Of a stretch of 64,000 nucleotides of DNA, positions 17,472 through 26,147 are shown in pieces. Numbering within the stretch: the first letter of the stretch is position 1; every line of letters begins with the position of its first letter. Location of the stretch: contig OY762959.1 of assembly GCA_963667205.1 (NCBI GenBank), positions 1,426,001 through 1,490,000 on the forward strand, given 5' to 3'. Source of the DNA: CF-162 sp963667205. GTDB taxonomy: Bacteria > Chloroflexota > Dehalococcoidia > SM23-28-2 > RBG-16-64-32. The position numbers and the translations under genes were made by a program. The notes under the pieces were generated by a model. It saw only the letters and a program-made list of their open reading frames with translations, was not told the origin of the DNA and made no database searches.

Positions 17472-20120
17472 ATGGCATTGATTTTCCCTCTCTCTGAGGC
17501 CGCCCAGGCCGACGTCAGCGCCGTCGGTGGTAAGGCGCAAGGGCTGGGCAAGCTGGCCGCCGGCGGGTTCACAGTCCCCGCTGCTACTTGCATCGGGAGC
17601 GAACTATACCAGCTCTTCATGGACCAGACGGGTCTGCACGACCTGATCCTCGGCATGGAGAGCCGGCTGGACGGAGCCAGTCCGAAGGAGGCGCGTCAGA
17701 TCAGCAGTGAGCTGTCCGAACGCCTGCTCGAAGCAGAGATTCCGGCTGACCTGACGGAGGCGATCGTAGAGTGCCACCGGGGTCTCCTGCGGGGGCAGAC
17801 TGCTACCCCCGTCGCCGTCCGTTCCTCTCCTGCCGTGAGCTTGCCCGGTCAGTACCACACCGTCCTCAACGTCCTCGGAGAGGATGCTCTTCTCAGCGCG
17901 GTCAAGGAGGTCTGGGCCTCATACTGGACCCCCGGCGCGATCGTCGCCCGGGGAGCGCTGGGTATCGCCCACCTCCCGGTGCGCCTTGGGGTTGTGATCC
18001 AGGAGATGATCCAGCCCGAGGTTGCCGGAATCTTGTTCACCGCGGAGCAGCCCAGCGGCGACACCAACAGGGTCGTGATCGAGGCGGTGACCGGCCTCGG
18101 CGAGTCACTAGCCCTGGGCCAGCGCCAACCCGATCGCTTCGTGGTTGAGAAGGCGGGTCTGCGGCTGATCGAGACGGTGGCCGCCGGACGGGCCGGCAAG
18201 GATGCCGAAGGGGCGGGCGTCACCACCCTCCGCGAGGACCAGGTGGCTGCCCTCTGCGGCCTCGGCATCGCTGTCGAGGACTCGTTTGGCCGGCCGGTGG
18301 ATATGGAGTGGGCCTATCGCGAGGGCACTTTCTATGCGCTGCAGGCCCGCCCGATCAGGGGCCTCGAAGCCGATGACGTGATCGAGCCGAGCCGGGAGGG
18401 GATCGCTTATCGTCCGCAACCGGCGCCTCCGGACACCGTCTGGACGCGCTACTGGGGGGACAACTTCTTGCGCAGCACCTTCACGCCCGGCGGCTATGCG
18501 TACGTGATCTGGTGGTGCGAGGCGCTGGAAAACGCCGTGGACGTGGGACTCGGCTATCGGGATGTGACCGAGATGCAGATGTTCAAGTACCATCGCGCCC
18601 GCGCCTACATGAACACCGACTACCTGAAGGCCCGCGCCCGCTACGAGCCACGCTTCCTGCGCACCCAGGAGCTGCTCAACCACTTCCCACCCTCACAGCG
18701 GGACGAGATCGCAGCACTGCCCTTTAAGTTCTGGAGCAGGCTCCTGGGAGAGGTGCGGCTGCTGCTTCATCCCAACCAGACCGTCTTCAGAAATCACAGT
18801 TACTTCCAGCGGAAGAGCGCCGAAATCCTCAGGCAGGTCAAATCGAAACTCGATGTCATCGACCTCGCCGGGTCGCTTGAGGACGTCCGCAAGTACCGGA
18901 GGATCCTGCGGAAACTCGTAGCCCGCCACGAACTGGGATACGTCGGCTGGATCTTCCACTACAAGGCCTCGCTTGACGTCCTGCTGTCGCGGATGCTCGA
19001 GAGCTGGTACGGCGAGAGTCACCAGGAGGTGTTCTCGAACCTCGTGTCAGGCGTGCCTGATAACGTCAGCGTTCAGATCGCCAGCGACATGTGGACGCTC
19101 TCGCGCGTCGTCACCAAAGAGCCCGCCCTGGCGGAGGCGTTCCGAAGCTCTGGCACGACGAGCCTGTGGGACGAGGTTCAGCGGCTCCCCTCGGCGCACC
19201 CGTTCCGGGAGGCGTTGGACTCTTTTCTGCGCAAGTACGGCGACCGGCGGGAGAGCCAGGAAGTCTACCGGGCCCCCTCCTGGGCTGAGGACCCAAGGCA
19301 GGTCCTCAGCGTCTTGAAGGCGATGGTGGGACTCCCCGACGAGCGCTCGCCGGCCTCGGACCTCACGGCCCAGATCGGGCGGCGGGAGCAGACGACGGCG
19401 AAAGTGGCAAAGGCGCTCTCCTCCCAGCGCTGGGGCTGGTTCAAGACTCGCATCTTCCGCGAGGTGCTGAAATACAACCTCTTGTACGCCGCCTGTCGCG
19501 AGAATCAGCGATTCGTCGCCGACAGCCTCATCTCGAGGTACCGCAACTTGCTCCTGGCGTTCGGCGATCACCTGGTGCTCCGGGATCTGCTCGCAGAGCG
19601 GGAGGACGTCTTCTTCCTCACCGAGCCCGAGGTGCTGGAATGCCTGGGAGCCGTCGACGCCGAGTACGTCAAAGAGAAGGTCAACTCAAGAAAGGCCCTC
19701 TTCCCGAGATACCAGGTGCTGCCCCCGATGTTCCTGCGCGGCAACAAAGAGGAGCTGCCTCCTGCCCCGGCGGCCGCCCTCCGCGATGCCGGGGGAGCGC
19801 TGGTGCTTGAGGGAACCGCCGCCAGCCCCGGTATCATTACCGGCCCCGTTCGCATCCTGCGGGACCTGAGCGGCGTCGACACCCTGGCGGAGGGTGACAT
19901 CCTGGTGGCGAGCGCCATCGACCCCGGCTGGACCGCCGCCTTTCCGATCATCAGCGCCGTCGTTACCGAGATCGGCGGCGCGCTGTCTCACGGGGCGATC
20001 ATGGCCCGTGAGTTCGGCCTGCCGGCGGTGATCGGCGTCGAGGGCGCCCTCAGTTCATTGCAGGACGGCCAGACGATAACCGTCGACGGCCATCGGGGAC
20101 AGGTCACAGTCACTCCCTAG
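17472..20120 (+). CDS. PEP-utilising/PPDK-type enzyme, rifampin phosphotransferase-like
   Basis: An 882-residue cytoplasmic enzyme with three parts. The N-terminal ATP-grasp PPDK_N domain opens VGGKAQGLGKLAAGGFTVP and has AVRSSPAVSLPGQYHTVLNV and ALQARPI (to about residue 300). A central helical domain of about 480 residues follows. The C-terminal swivelling PEP-utiliser domain has the phosphohistidine in GGALSHGAIMAREFGLPAVIG. Length and order match rifampin phosphotransferases (about 870 residues) rather than PEP synthase, which carries a C-terminal TIM barrel missing here. It would move the beta phosphate of ATP through the histidine to a small molecule. An eight-codon frame (17446-17472) overlaps its ATG as TGATG; no clear ribosome site is seen. 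Confidence 0.85.
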   Translation: MALIFPLSEAAQADVSAVGGKAQGLGKLAAGGFTVPAATCIGSELYQLFMDQTGLHDLILGMESRLDGASPKEARQISSELSERLLEAEIPADLTEAIVECHRGLLRGQTATPVAVRSSPAVSLPGQYHTVLNVLGEDALLSAVKEVWASYWTPGAIVARGALGIAHLPVRLGVVIQEMIQPEVAGILFTAEQPSGDTNRVVIEAVTGLGESLALGQRQPDRFVVEKAGLRLIETVAAGRAGKDAEGAGVTTLREDQVAALCGLGIAVEDSFGRPVDMEWAYREGTFYALQARPIRGLEADDVIEPSREGIAYRPQPAPPDTVWTRYWGDNFLRSTFTPGGYAYVIWWCEALENAVDVGLGYRDVTEMQMFKYHRARAYMNTDYLKARARYEPRFLRTQELLNHFPPSQRDEIAALPFKFWSRLLGEVRLLLHPNQTVFRNHSYFQRKSAEILRQVKSKLDVIDLAGSLEDVRKYRRILRKLVARHELGYVGWIFHYKASLDVLLSRMLESWYGESHQEVFSNLVSGVPDNVSVQIASDMWTLSRVVTKEPALAEAFRSSGTTSLWDEVQRLPSAHPFREALDSFLRKYGDRRESQEVYRAPSWAEDPRQVLSVLKAMVGLPDERSPASDLTAQIGRREQTTAKVAKALSSQRWGWFKTRIFREVLKYNLLYAACRENQRFVADSLISRYRNLLLAFGDHLVLRDLLAEREDVFFLTEPEVLECLGAVDAEYVKEKVNSRKALFPRYQVLPPMFLRGNKEELPPAPAAALRDAGGALVLEGTAASPGIITGPVRILRDLSGVDTLAEGDILVASAIDPGWTAAFPIISAVVTEIGGALSHGAIMAREFGLPAVIGVEGALSSLQDGQTITVDGHRGQVTVTP

Positions 20121-20322
20121 AGGCGCGCTCAGATGGAAGCAGTGATCCTGCCCTCCCTCGCCCGATTGACAACGTCCACGCACCGACCTAGGGTCACCAA
20201 AGAGGGTGCAGCGATGACGGGAGCGATACGAGCGCCCGCAAACGGCCTCTCGCCAGACACACGGAGCGTGCAATGAATCCGCGACACCGGACCCGGGCGC
20301 AGGCAATATCACAACCTAGCCT

Positions 20323-20607
20323 ATGATTTACGCTGGGCTCGTAGCGCAGGTCCTGCTCTCGGTCTGGGCTCCCCTGCAGCTGTGGCGACTAATACGGGCA
20401 CCCAGCGTCGAGGGTGTCAGCGTCACCGCCGTGACCTTCCTGGGATTCGGTAACCTCGTACTCTTCATGTACGCCGTGTCCATCAGTGATCCCGTCTTCG
20501 CCTTCGGGTCGGGCTGGTTCGCCTCCATCACCCTGGCCCAGCTCGCCTTGATCCTGGTCCGCCGGCGAAGGGCGCGGATAGCGGCGGCTATCTCGGGGAA
20601 CCCATGA
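20323..20607 (+). CDS. PQ-loop/SemiSWEET-like three-helix membrane protein, copy 1
   Basis: A 94-residue protein with three hydrophobic segments. The first holds the PQ-loop-like motif APLQLWRLIRAPSVEGVSV, matching the PQ...S.EG.S pattern of SemiSWEET sugar carriers, though the dipeptide is PLQ rather than PQ. SemiSWEETs are about 85-100 residues and work as dimers. The stop overlaps the start of a second, similar gene (ATGA), so the two halves are made together. A basic tail RRRRARIAAAIS suggests the C-terminus is cytoplasmic. Sugar transport is an inference. Confidence 0.72.
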   Translation: MIYAGLVAQVLLSVWAPLQLWRLIRAPSVEGVSVTAVTFLGFGNLVLFMYAVSISDPVFAFGSGWFASITLAQLALILVRRRRARIAAAISGNP

Positions 20608-20876
20608 TCTGGGTAGGCTTGGCGGCGCAGCTCTCCGTGATGGTGTGGCCACCGCTGCAGCTGTGGAGGGCGATTCGCGCACCCGCCGTCGAGGGCGTCA
20701 GCATCGCCGCGCTCGTGTTCCTCGGTGTCGGGGAGATTGTCCTTTTTGCTTACGCCGTAAGCATTGGTGACCCGGTATTCATGCTTGGCACGATCTGGTT
20801 TGCGAGCCTCTCCCTGACGCAGGCCGCGGTCGTCTTCGTTCGCCGCCGGCGTGCCGCTGCCGCGCCGTCCGTGTGA
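20604..20876 (+). CDS. PQ-loop/SemiSWEET-like three-helix membrane protein, copy 2
   Basis: A 90-residue paralogue of the gene before it. Both share QLWRxIRAPxVEGVS, the LFxYAVSIxDPVF segment between helices two and three, WFAS(L/I)(S/T)L and a basic tail. The frame overlaps the first copy by four bases. The copies are alike over the whole length but differ at many positions, so they are an old duplication kept together, which suggests a heterodimer resembling the two halves of a eukaryotic SWEET. No other gene joins the unit; 205 bases separate it from the convergent MMPL gene and hold nothing I recognise. Confidence 0.72.
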   Translation: MIWVGLAAQLSVMVWPPLQLWRAIRAPAVEGVSIAALVFLGVGEIVLFAYAVSIGDPVFMLGTIWFASLSLTQAAVVFVRRRRAAAAPSV

Positions 20877-21081
20877 ACTCGAAGCCCGGGAAGAGACCAG
20901 GGCTCACCGGGTGCGGACTGAGAGACCCAACGTGTCGCGGAGGCTCACCTGAGCGCCGCCATGGCGCCGGCGGGATTGCGCCGTACTACCGATCGGAGGC
21001 AGGAAGCGTAGCGCCTGCCGGTGGCGGCCCCACTTCTTCTGACATCGAGAGCTCGGGGAGCCAGTTGAGCCACGAGGGCAA

Positions 21082-23340
21082 CTACCAGTTCCAGCGGCCG
21101 AGCAGCTTCATCGTCGTCGGCAGGAGGAACGTGCGGATGACCGTGGCGTCGACGAGGATGGCGACGGCCAGGCCGAAGCCGAACTGCTGCAGGCCAATGT
21201 TGCGCATGAAGGCGAAGATAAGGGCGACTGCTACCATGATCGCCGCGGCGTTCCTGATGACGCCGGCCGTACCCTTGACGCCCTCAGCAATCGCGTCGTC
21301 CGTGGACAGGCCCTGTTCGTACTTCTCCTTGATGCGCCCCATCACAAACATCTCGTAGTCGATTGAGAGGCCGAAGAGGAGCGAGAACAGGAACAGCGGC
21401 AGCCACGACTCGATCACGCCTGTCGCCTCGAAGCCGAAGACGCTCTCACCGCCCAGGTAACCCTCCTGGAAGACGAGCACGAGCAGACCGTAGGCCACAA
21501 AGACGGAGAAAAGGTTGAGGATTATCGCCGTGGCGGCGATGACGATCGAACGGAAAGTCAGCAGCAGGATGATGAACGCCAGCCCCAGCACGAAGGCGAA
21601 GACAATAGGGGTGCGAGCCTCGATCTTATCGCGGAAGTCGATGTTGACCGCGGCCGCCCCCGTGACGAGTGCGTCTTCCGCACCGCTGTCGGCGAAGGCC
21701 TGCGGGACCAGGTCGTTCCGCAGGTGGTTGACGGCGTCGATCGCGCGGTCGTCGGAGGAGTCGCCGTTGATCGGGATGAATATCTGCATCGTGTCGCCCG
21801 CATCGTTGAACTCAGGTTCGCGGGCGATGGGGCCGTAGAAGGCATCGGGGTCGGCGCCTGACAGCGTCTCCTGCTCCACCAGCGACAGTAGCGCGCCTGC
21901 GGACTGCTGGATCGAAGTGGCGAAGACGTTCTGCTTCTCGCCGGCATCGACGACGACCACGGCAGGATCGATCAGCCCCAGCGTGAACTCATCTTCAAGG
22001 GCGAGTAGCGCCGCCTTGGCCTCCGCGTCGTCGGAGATCGAGCTCGCGCCGTTGAAGCCGAGGTTAAGCGTCACCGTCGGCGCCGCGATCGCAATCAGCA
22101 CGACGACCGTCACGGCGGCCGGGATCAACGGCCGGGCGAGCACAAGATCGACGATGCGGCTCCACCAGCCGACTCCGCTGGCCTGCGATCGCGAAAGGAA
22201 GGGTAGCTTCAGCCGGTTGAGATTGTCTCCCATGAACCCGAGCACCGCCGGAAGCAGGGTCAGTCCGCTCGATACGGCGAAGAGGACGATGACGATCGAG
22301 GCGAGGCCGAGACTGCTGAAGATCGCGTCGCCAACGAGGAACATGCCGGCGACGGCGAAGACGGTCGTCGTGCCGGCGAAGAAGATCGCCTTGCCGGACG
22401 TGCCGAAGGCGATCCGTAAGGCCTCGTCAGTAGTGCGTCCGGCGGCGCGTTCAAGCCGCCAGCGGTTGATCACGAACATCGAGTAGTCGATGCCGGTCGC
22501 CAGTCCAATCAAGAGCACGATCTGGCTATAGACGTCGGCGAGCGGATAGACCTGGCTGATAAGAGCGAGCGTGCCCATCGCCACGATGACAGCGACGAAG
22601 GCCAGGATCAGAGGCACGGCGGCCGCGATCAACGTCCCGAAGGCCAGCACCAGGATCGCGAAGGTGATCGGCAAGTTCAGCGTGCTCGCCCGCGCGAAGT
22701 CCTCGTCGATCAGCTCCTGCAGCTGGCTGTTCGCGGAAGACTCGCCGCCGACGAGGATATCGAACTCAGGGTTCGCCTCCGCCGCGACGCGCGCCTCCTC
22801 GAGCAGGATCTCGACGTCGTCCAGCAGGTCGTCTTCGGTGCCCTCGAGCGCGGCGATAGCGAACGTGACGTCGCCGCCCGTGGCCAACGTCGATACGAAG
22901 GGCGATACCTCGCGCTAAAGGCCGATGTCGTAGTGGCTGATCGTGGACGCGACGAGGCGCTTGCTGTCGAGCACGTCGCTGCCTGCCGCTGACCGCGTGT
23001 CTTCGACGCGCAGCGCGCGGAAGTCTCTGAGCAGGCCGGTGACGAGCGCCTCGTAGGCCGCGTCGTCAACGGTCAGAGTCGGGTGGCTGAAGACGATGAT
23101 TTCGTCCGGGCGGCCCTCCTCGGTCCCGAAGCGCTCCTCCACCAGGGTGAAGGCGCGTCCGGATTCGCCGGGCGCGTTGCCCTCGACGGAGTCATCGACG
23201 GTCAGGACCGAGCAGGAGACGAGAGCGGCGATGACGGCGACAAGCCAGCCGAGCACCACGAGGCGCCGGTGGCGCGAGGCCCAGAGCGCTATCGTCGCGG
23301 TGAATGACGTGCCGCCGGCGCCGGCCTGCTGCTCGCTCAC
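21082..23340 (-). pseudogene. MMPL/RND-family exporter interrupted by an in-frame amber codon
   Basis: An MMPL-family transporter of about 752 codons. The N-terminal 141 residues start MSEQQAGAGGTSFTATIAL, with a first membrane helix and then a periplasmic domain with FTLVEERFG. A TAG at 22915-22917 follows SHYDIGL, and the same frame goes on with REVSPFVSTLATGGDVTFAI and all later parts: the first helix bundle with GLATGIDYSMFVINRWRLE, the second periplasmic domain, and the second bundle with FGLSIDYEMFVMGRIKE. One base change would restore a complete exporter. Internal starts could still give a 601-residue product. The gene overlaps the lipoprotein gene before it (ATGA), so the two are one unit. 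Confidence 0.85.
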
Positions 23341-24695
23341 TGCCTCAGGGTCCCGGCCTCGGGTCCGAAGAGGTTGACCAGCTTTCCGTCCTGCACCTGG
23401 CAGGGGACGAGGCCAAGGCTGACGAACGCTTCAGGGTCGAAGTTTTCGATGATGGCGTTGTGGAAGTCGTCCAGGTCGACGCCCGGCGCGGGGATCCGGT
23501 CGCCCTGAGCGTTGAACGTTAGCGCTCCGGTGAGCCCATCGATCTCCACCGACCGCACCGCTTCGCGCAGTTCGGCAGGGTCGATCGTCAGCGATCCATC
23601 GGCGCCTTCTTCGGCGACAGCCTGGACCGCATCCAGGAGCGCCGTTGTGGCGTCCGCGAAGTGGGCAGTGAAGCTTGCTGAGGGCGCTCTTCCCGACAGA
23701 CTCTCAAGCTCGCTGGCAACATCTGCCGGGAGGGGTATCCGGCAGCCGGCGAACAGCGCACCCTCCGCGGCCTCGCCCACCGGCGCGACGAAATCGGACT
23801 CAGAGGCGGCACCGTCGCCGGCACCAAAGACGCCGGCGTATCCGCCGGCGCGGAGCTGGCGGTAGAGGAGGGCCGCTTCCGGGTTGAAGCCGGCGAATCC
23901 GACGAAGTCCGCGCCCGAGCCCACGATCTCGCTGACGAGATCGCCGTAGTCTACGCTTCCCGGCACCACGCTCACCGTCGTTACGTCAACGCCGTTCGCT
24001 CTCAACGCCAGGGCGGCGTTGCTCGACAGATCGACTCCGTACGTGTCGCCGTCGTCTATCAGGTAGGCCGTCTGAGCCAGGAAGAGCCCCCCCCCCCCCC
24101 CCCCCGCAAGGCCGATCAGCGTACCCTCGAGGTCGTTCCGGTAGGCTGTGCGGAAGAAGTATCCGCCTTCCTCCTGGCCGGTGGTTAGCCGCGTCGTGGT
24201 GGCTGAACCCGATATTGTGACGACCCCCGCAGCGGCATATGAAGGCATAGCCGCCGCCACGCCGGAGCTGCACTGGGGCCCGATTACGCCGACCAGGCCG
24301 GACCTCTGGATCAACCTCTCGGCGGCGACGACCGCGTTGTCGGCCTCGGTGCAGCCATCGTCTTCGGCGACGACCTGAATCTCGTGGCCGGCGATCGTCT
24401 CGCTGTTGGCGGCCTTCCAGCGTTCTACGGCGACGATGACGCCGTCCCGGTACTCGGAGCCGCGTACGCCGTTGGGGCCGGTCAGGGCCGACGAAACGCC
24501 GACGACGATCGGCTCTCCTGGTGCGATCACGAGTGGGGTGTCCGGCGAGCGCTCCGTGTCGGTGAGTCCCGCCACGTCGGGCGCTGCTGCGCCGCAGCCC
24601 GCAAGAGCAAGCACGGCAACCAGCAAACAGGCAAGCGCGAGAAGCGGCGAGAGGCGCCGGAACAGCCGCGTTTTTGCGGGTAAGCCGTAATTCAT
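23337..24695 (-). CDS. Branched-chain-amino-acid-type substrate-binding lipoprotein
   Basis: A 452-residue periplasmic binding protein of type I fold. The signal peptide MNYGLPAKTRLFRRLSPLLA is followed by the lipobox LAGC (Cys about residue 34), giving a lipid-anchored protein. IVVGVSSALTGPNGVRGSEY, GVIGPQCSSGVAAAMPSYA and VTISGSATTTRL are the family's ligand-binding landmarks. No LivHMGF permease or ATPase genes are near. Instead its stop overlaps the start of the MMPL exporter, so it may hand a ligand to, or receive it from, that pump. A run of 19 C on the plus strand codes for a Gly block within it and may be unreliable sequence. Confidence 0.85.
   Translation of the reverse strand: MNYGLPAKTRLFRRLSPLLALACLLVAVLALAGCGAAAPDVAGLTDTERSPDTPLVIAPGEPIVVGVSSALTGPNGVRGSEYRDGVIVAVERWKAANSETIAGHEIQVVAEDDGCTEADNAVVAAERLIQRSGLVGVIGPQCSSGVAAAMPSYAAAGVVTISGSATTTRLTTGQEEGGYFFRTAYRNDLEGTLIGLAGGGGGGLFLAQTAYLIDDGDTYGVDLSSNAALALRANGVDVTTVSVVPGSVDYGDLVSEIVGSGADFVGFAGFNPEAALLYRQLRAGGYAGVFGAGDGAASESDFVAPVGEAAEGALFAGCRIPLPADVASELESLSGRAPSASFTAHFADATTALLDAVQAVAEEGADGSLTIDPAELREAVRSVEIDGLTGALTFNAQGDRIPAPGVDLDDFHNAIIENFDPEAFVSLGLVPCQVQDGKLVNLFGPEAGTLRQ
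24087..24105. repeat. 19-base poly-C tract inside the binding-protein gene
   Basis: Nineteen consecutive C on the plus strand (G in the coding strand), translating to a run of glycines between EGTLIGLA and LFLAQTAYLIDDG. The reading frame stays open with this length. Such tracts are either slippage-prone phase-variation sites or base-calling/assembly artefacts; family proteins normally have a structured sheet-forming segment here and no Gly run. Confidence 0.9.
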
Positions 24696-24767
24696 TTGGG
24701 CCCAGCCTGGGTGACGCTGCGGTGGACGTCAAGCAGTGACGGCGGAACTGGCAGGCTATGCGAATCG

Positions 24768-25112
24768 CTAGTTCGTGGCAGCGTCTTGGCCGAGGAGCGT
24801 GCGCAGCTCCTCAACCAGGCGCCCGAAGCCGATGTCCTTCAGCAGGCAGGCCGTGACTCCCGCTTCCTGGTAGCGCACGCGCGTCTCGGCGTCGGCGAAC
24901 GCCGTGAAGACAACGAGCCGCGACGCTGGACTCGCCTGGCGTATGCGGGCGCAGAGCTCGGCAGCGTAAGGCGCCGACGTCGCGAAGTCGACGAGTATGA
25001 GATCGGGGATCAGGCGCGCCGCCAGGCCCTCGACCGAGGAGCTTCCGCGGAAACGTCGGCCTTGAGCGGCCGGCCGAATGCGAGGGGCGCTCGGGTCGCG
25101 AAGCGAAGTCGT
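24768..25112 (-). pseudogene. Response-regulator receiver domain remnant
   Basis: An open frame of about 114 codons without a start, ending at a TAG. Its second half reads as a receiver domain: ARLIPDLILVDFATSAPYAA with the phospho-acceptor Asp, RLVVFTAFADAETRVRY with the Thr switch, and AGVTACLLKDIGFGRLVEEL with the conserved Lys. The first beta strand with the acidic pair and the first helix are missing; upstream the frame gives only a non-homologous Arg/Pro-rich stretch and then a TGA. I read it as the C-terminal two thirds of a single-domain regulator whose front was lost or frameshifted. Confidence 0.6.
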
Positions 25113-25129
25113 TCAGGGATTCGGACCCC

Positions 25130-25245
25130 CAGCCACGCCAGCGATCTGTAGACGCGCCGGTGTCCTCCCAGAACTCCTCCAGCGTCTCGTATTAGTCCCG
25201 GCAGTCCGGACAGTGATCGACGTGGCGGTCGAGCGCCGGCGGGCT
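25130..25245 (-). pseudogene. Anti-sigma-type zinc-finger fragment
   Basis: A short frame overlapping the peroxiredoxin stop reads ALDRHVDHCPDCRD, then a TAA at 25192, then YETLEEFWEDTG in the same frame. The HxxxCxxC arrangement followed by a charged helix is the end of the putative zinc-finger (zf-HC2) domain common near ECF sigma factors. There is no start codon and the N-terminal part is absent. Together with the receiver remnant it suggests a decayed regulatory locus. Confidence 0.4.
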
Positions 25246-25879
25246 ACTTGTTGGGTTGCGGCGTCATTCGCAAGTACGGCTTCAGCTCTTTGTAGCCCTT
25301 GGGGAAGAGCTTGTCGGCCTCCTCGTTGGTGATGGCCGGCAGGATCACAACGTCCTCACCAGCCTTCCAGTTCGCGGGGGTCGCCACCTTCTCGTACTCC
25401 GTCAGCTGCAGCGAATCAATGACGCGCAGAAGCTCGCCGAAGTCGCGCCGGGTCGATGCCGGATAAGTCAGCATCAAACGCACGGTCTTCTTCGGATCGA
25501 TGATGAAGACCGAGCGTACGGTCGCCGTTGCCGCAGCGTTCGGGTGAATCATGCCGTAGAGTTGCGAAACGCTGCGGTCGGCGTCGGCCAGGAGCGGGAA
25601 GTTCAGTGCCGCACCCTGCATCTCTTCGATATCGCTCGCCCAGCCCTTGTGGGACTCGAGGGCATCGACGCTGAGGCCGATCACCTTCACGTTACGCTTA
25701 TCGAACTCCGGCTTGAGATGCGCGACCTGTCCCAGTTCGGTGGTGCAGACCGGCGTGAAGTCGGCGGGGTGGGAGAACAGGACCGCCCAGCTGTCGCCGA
25801 TCCAATCATAGAACGCGATCCTTCCTTCCGTTGAATCCTGTGTGAAATCGGGGGCTTTGTCGCCTAGTCGTATCGCCAC
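25244..25879 (-). CDS. Peroxiredoxin, Prx6 (1-Cys) type
   Basis: A 211-residue thiol peroxidase reducing hydrogen peroxide and alkyl hydroperoxides in the cytoplasm. The peroxidatic Cys is about residue 45 in SHPADFTPVCTTELG. The Prx6-type C-terminal arm has TPANWKAGEDVVILPAIT and KELKPYLRMTPQPNK. The start is a GTG at 25879, four bases after AAGGAGG with TTACCA between. The length and the arm set it apart from the shorter AhpC group. The gene is single, with 268 bases to the divergent aldolase gene, which hold the promoters. Confidence 0.93.
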   Translation of the reverse strand: MAIRLGDKAPDFTQDSTEGRIAFYDWIGDSWAVLFSHPADFTPVCTTELGQVAHLKPEFDKRNVKVIGLSVDALESHKGWASDIEEMQGAALNFPLLADADRSVSQLYGMIHPNAAATATVRSVFIIDPKKTVRLMLTYPASTRRDFGELLRVIDSLQLTEYEKVATPANWKAGEDVVILPAITNEEADKLFPKGYKELKPYLRMTPQPNK

Positions 25880-26109
25880 TGGTAACCTCCTTCAGAGCCG
25901 GGCTCGCCTGTCGTCGCCGGTTCGAGTTCTGGGCGAAAACGACCGGCGCGGCAATAACTACAGCCGGCGTGGCGGTTCGCCCGGGCGTCAGCCAGAAATC
26001 ACGCGACGACTCCCTCGCGCGTCATGTCTGGACTCCCTTACTGCGGACGGATCCTTCGGCAGCGGAGGCTACCGCACGCCGCCGCTCTCTGATCTGGAGA
26101 CGCCGCATG

Positions 26110-26115
26110 TATAAT
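26110..26115 (+). promoter_or_regulatory. Probable -10 box of the aldolase gene
   Basis: A perfect TATAAT 33 bases before the aldolase ATG, in the context CATGTATAATGGCGG. No convincing -35 hexamer at 16-18 bases upstream. The same TATAATGG form appears ahead of the hydroxyacid dehydrogenase gene. Confidence 0.45.
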
Positions 26116-26147
26116 GGCGGCTGTCTGCGTCGCCAGGTCAAACTGCT

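Noticed and set aside
17446..17472. Eight-codon frame overlapping the start of the PEP-utilising gene
   Set aside because: Too short and without a ribosome site; the TGATG overlap is likely chance, though a leader role is not excluded.
11695..22917. Genome-wide recoding of TAG as a sense codon
   Set aside because: TAG ends intact frames here, such as the PEP-utilising gene at 20120 and the peroxiredoxin at 25244, and frameshifts also occur, so isolated lesions or errors explain both ambers better.
25918..25935. GGTTCGAGTTCTGG as a possible tRNA T-arm
   Set aside because: No acceptor stem, D-arm or anticodon arm can be built around it.
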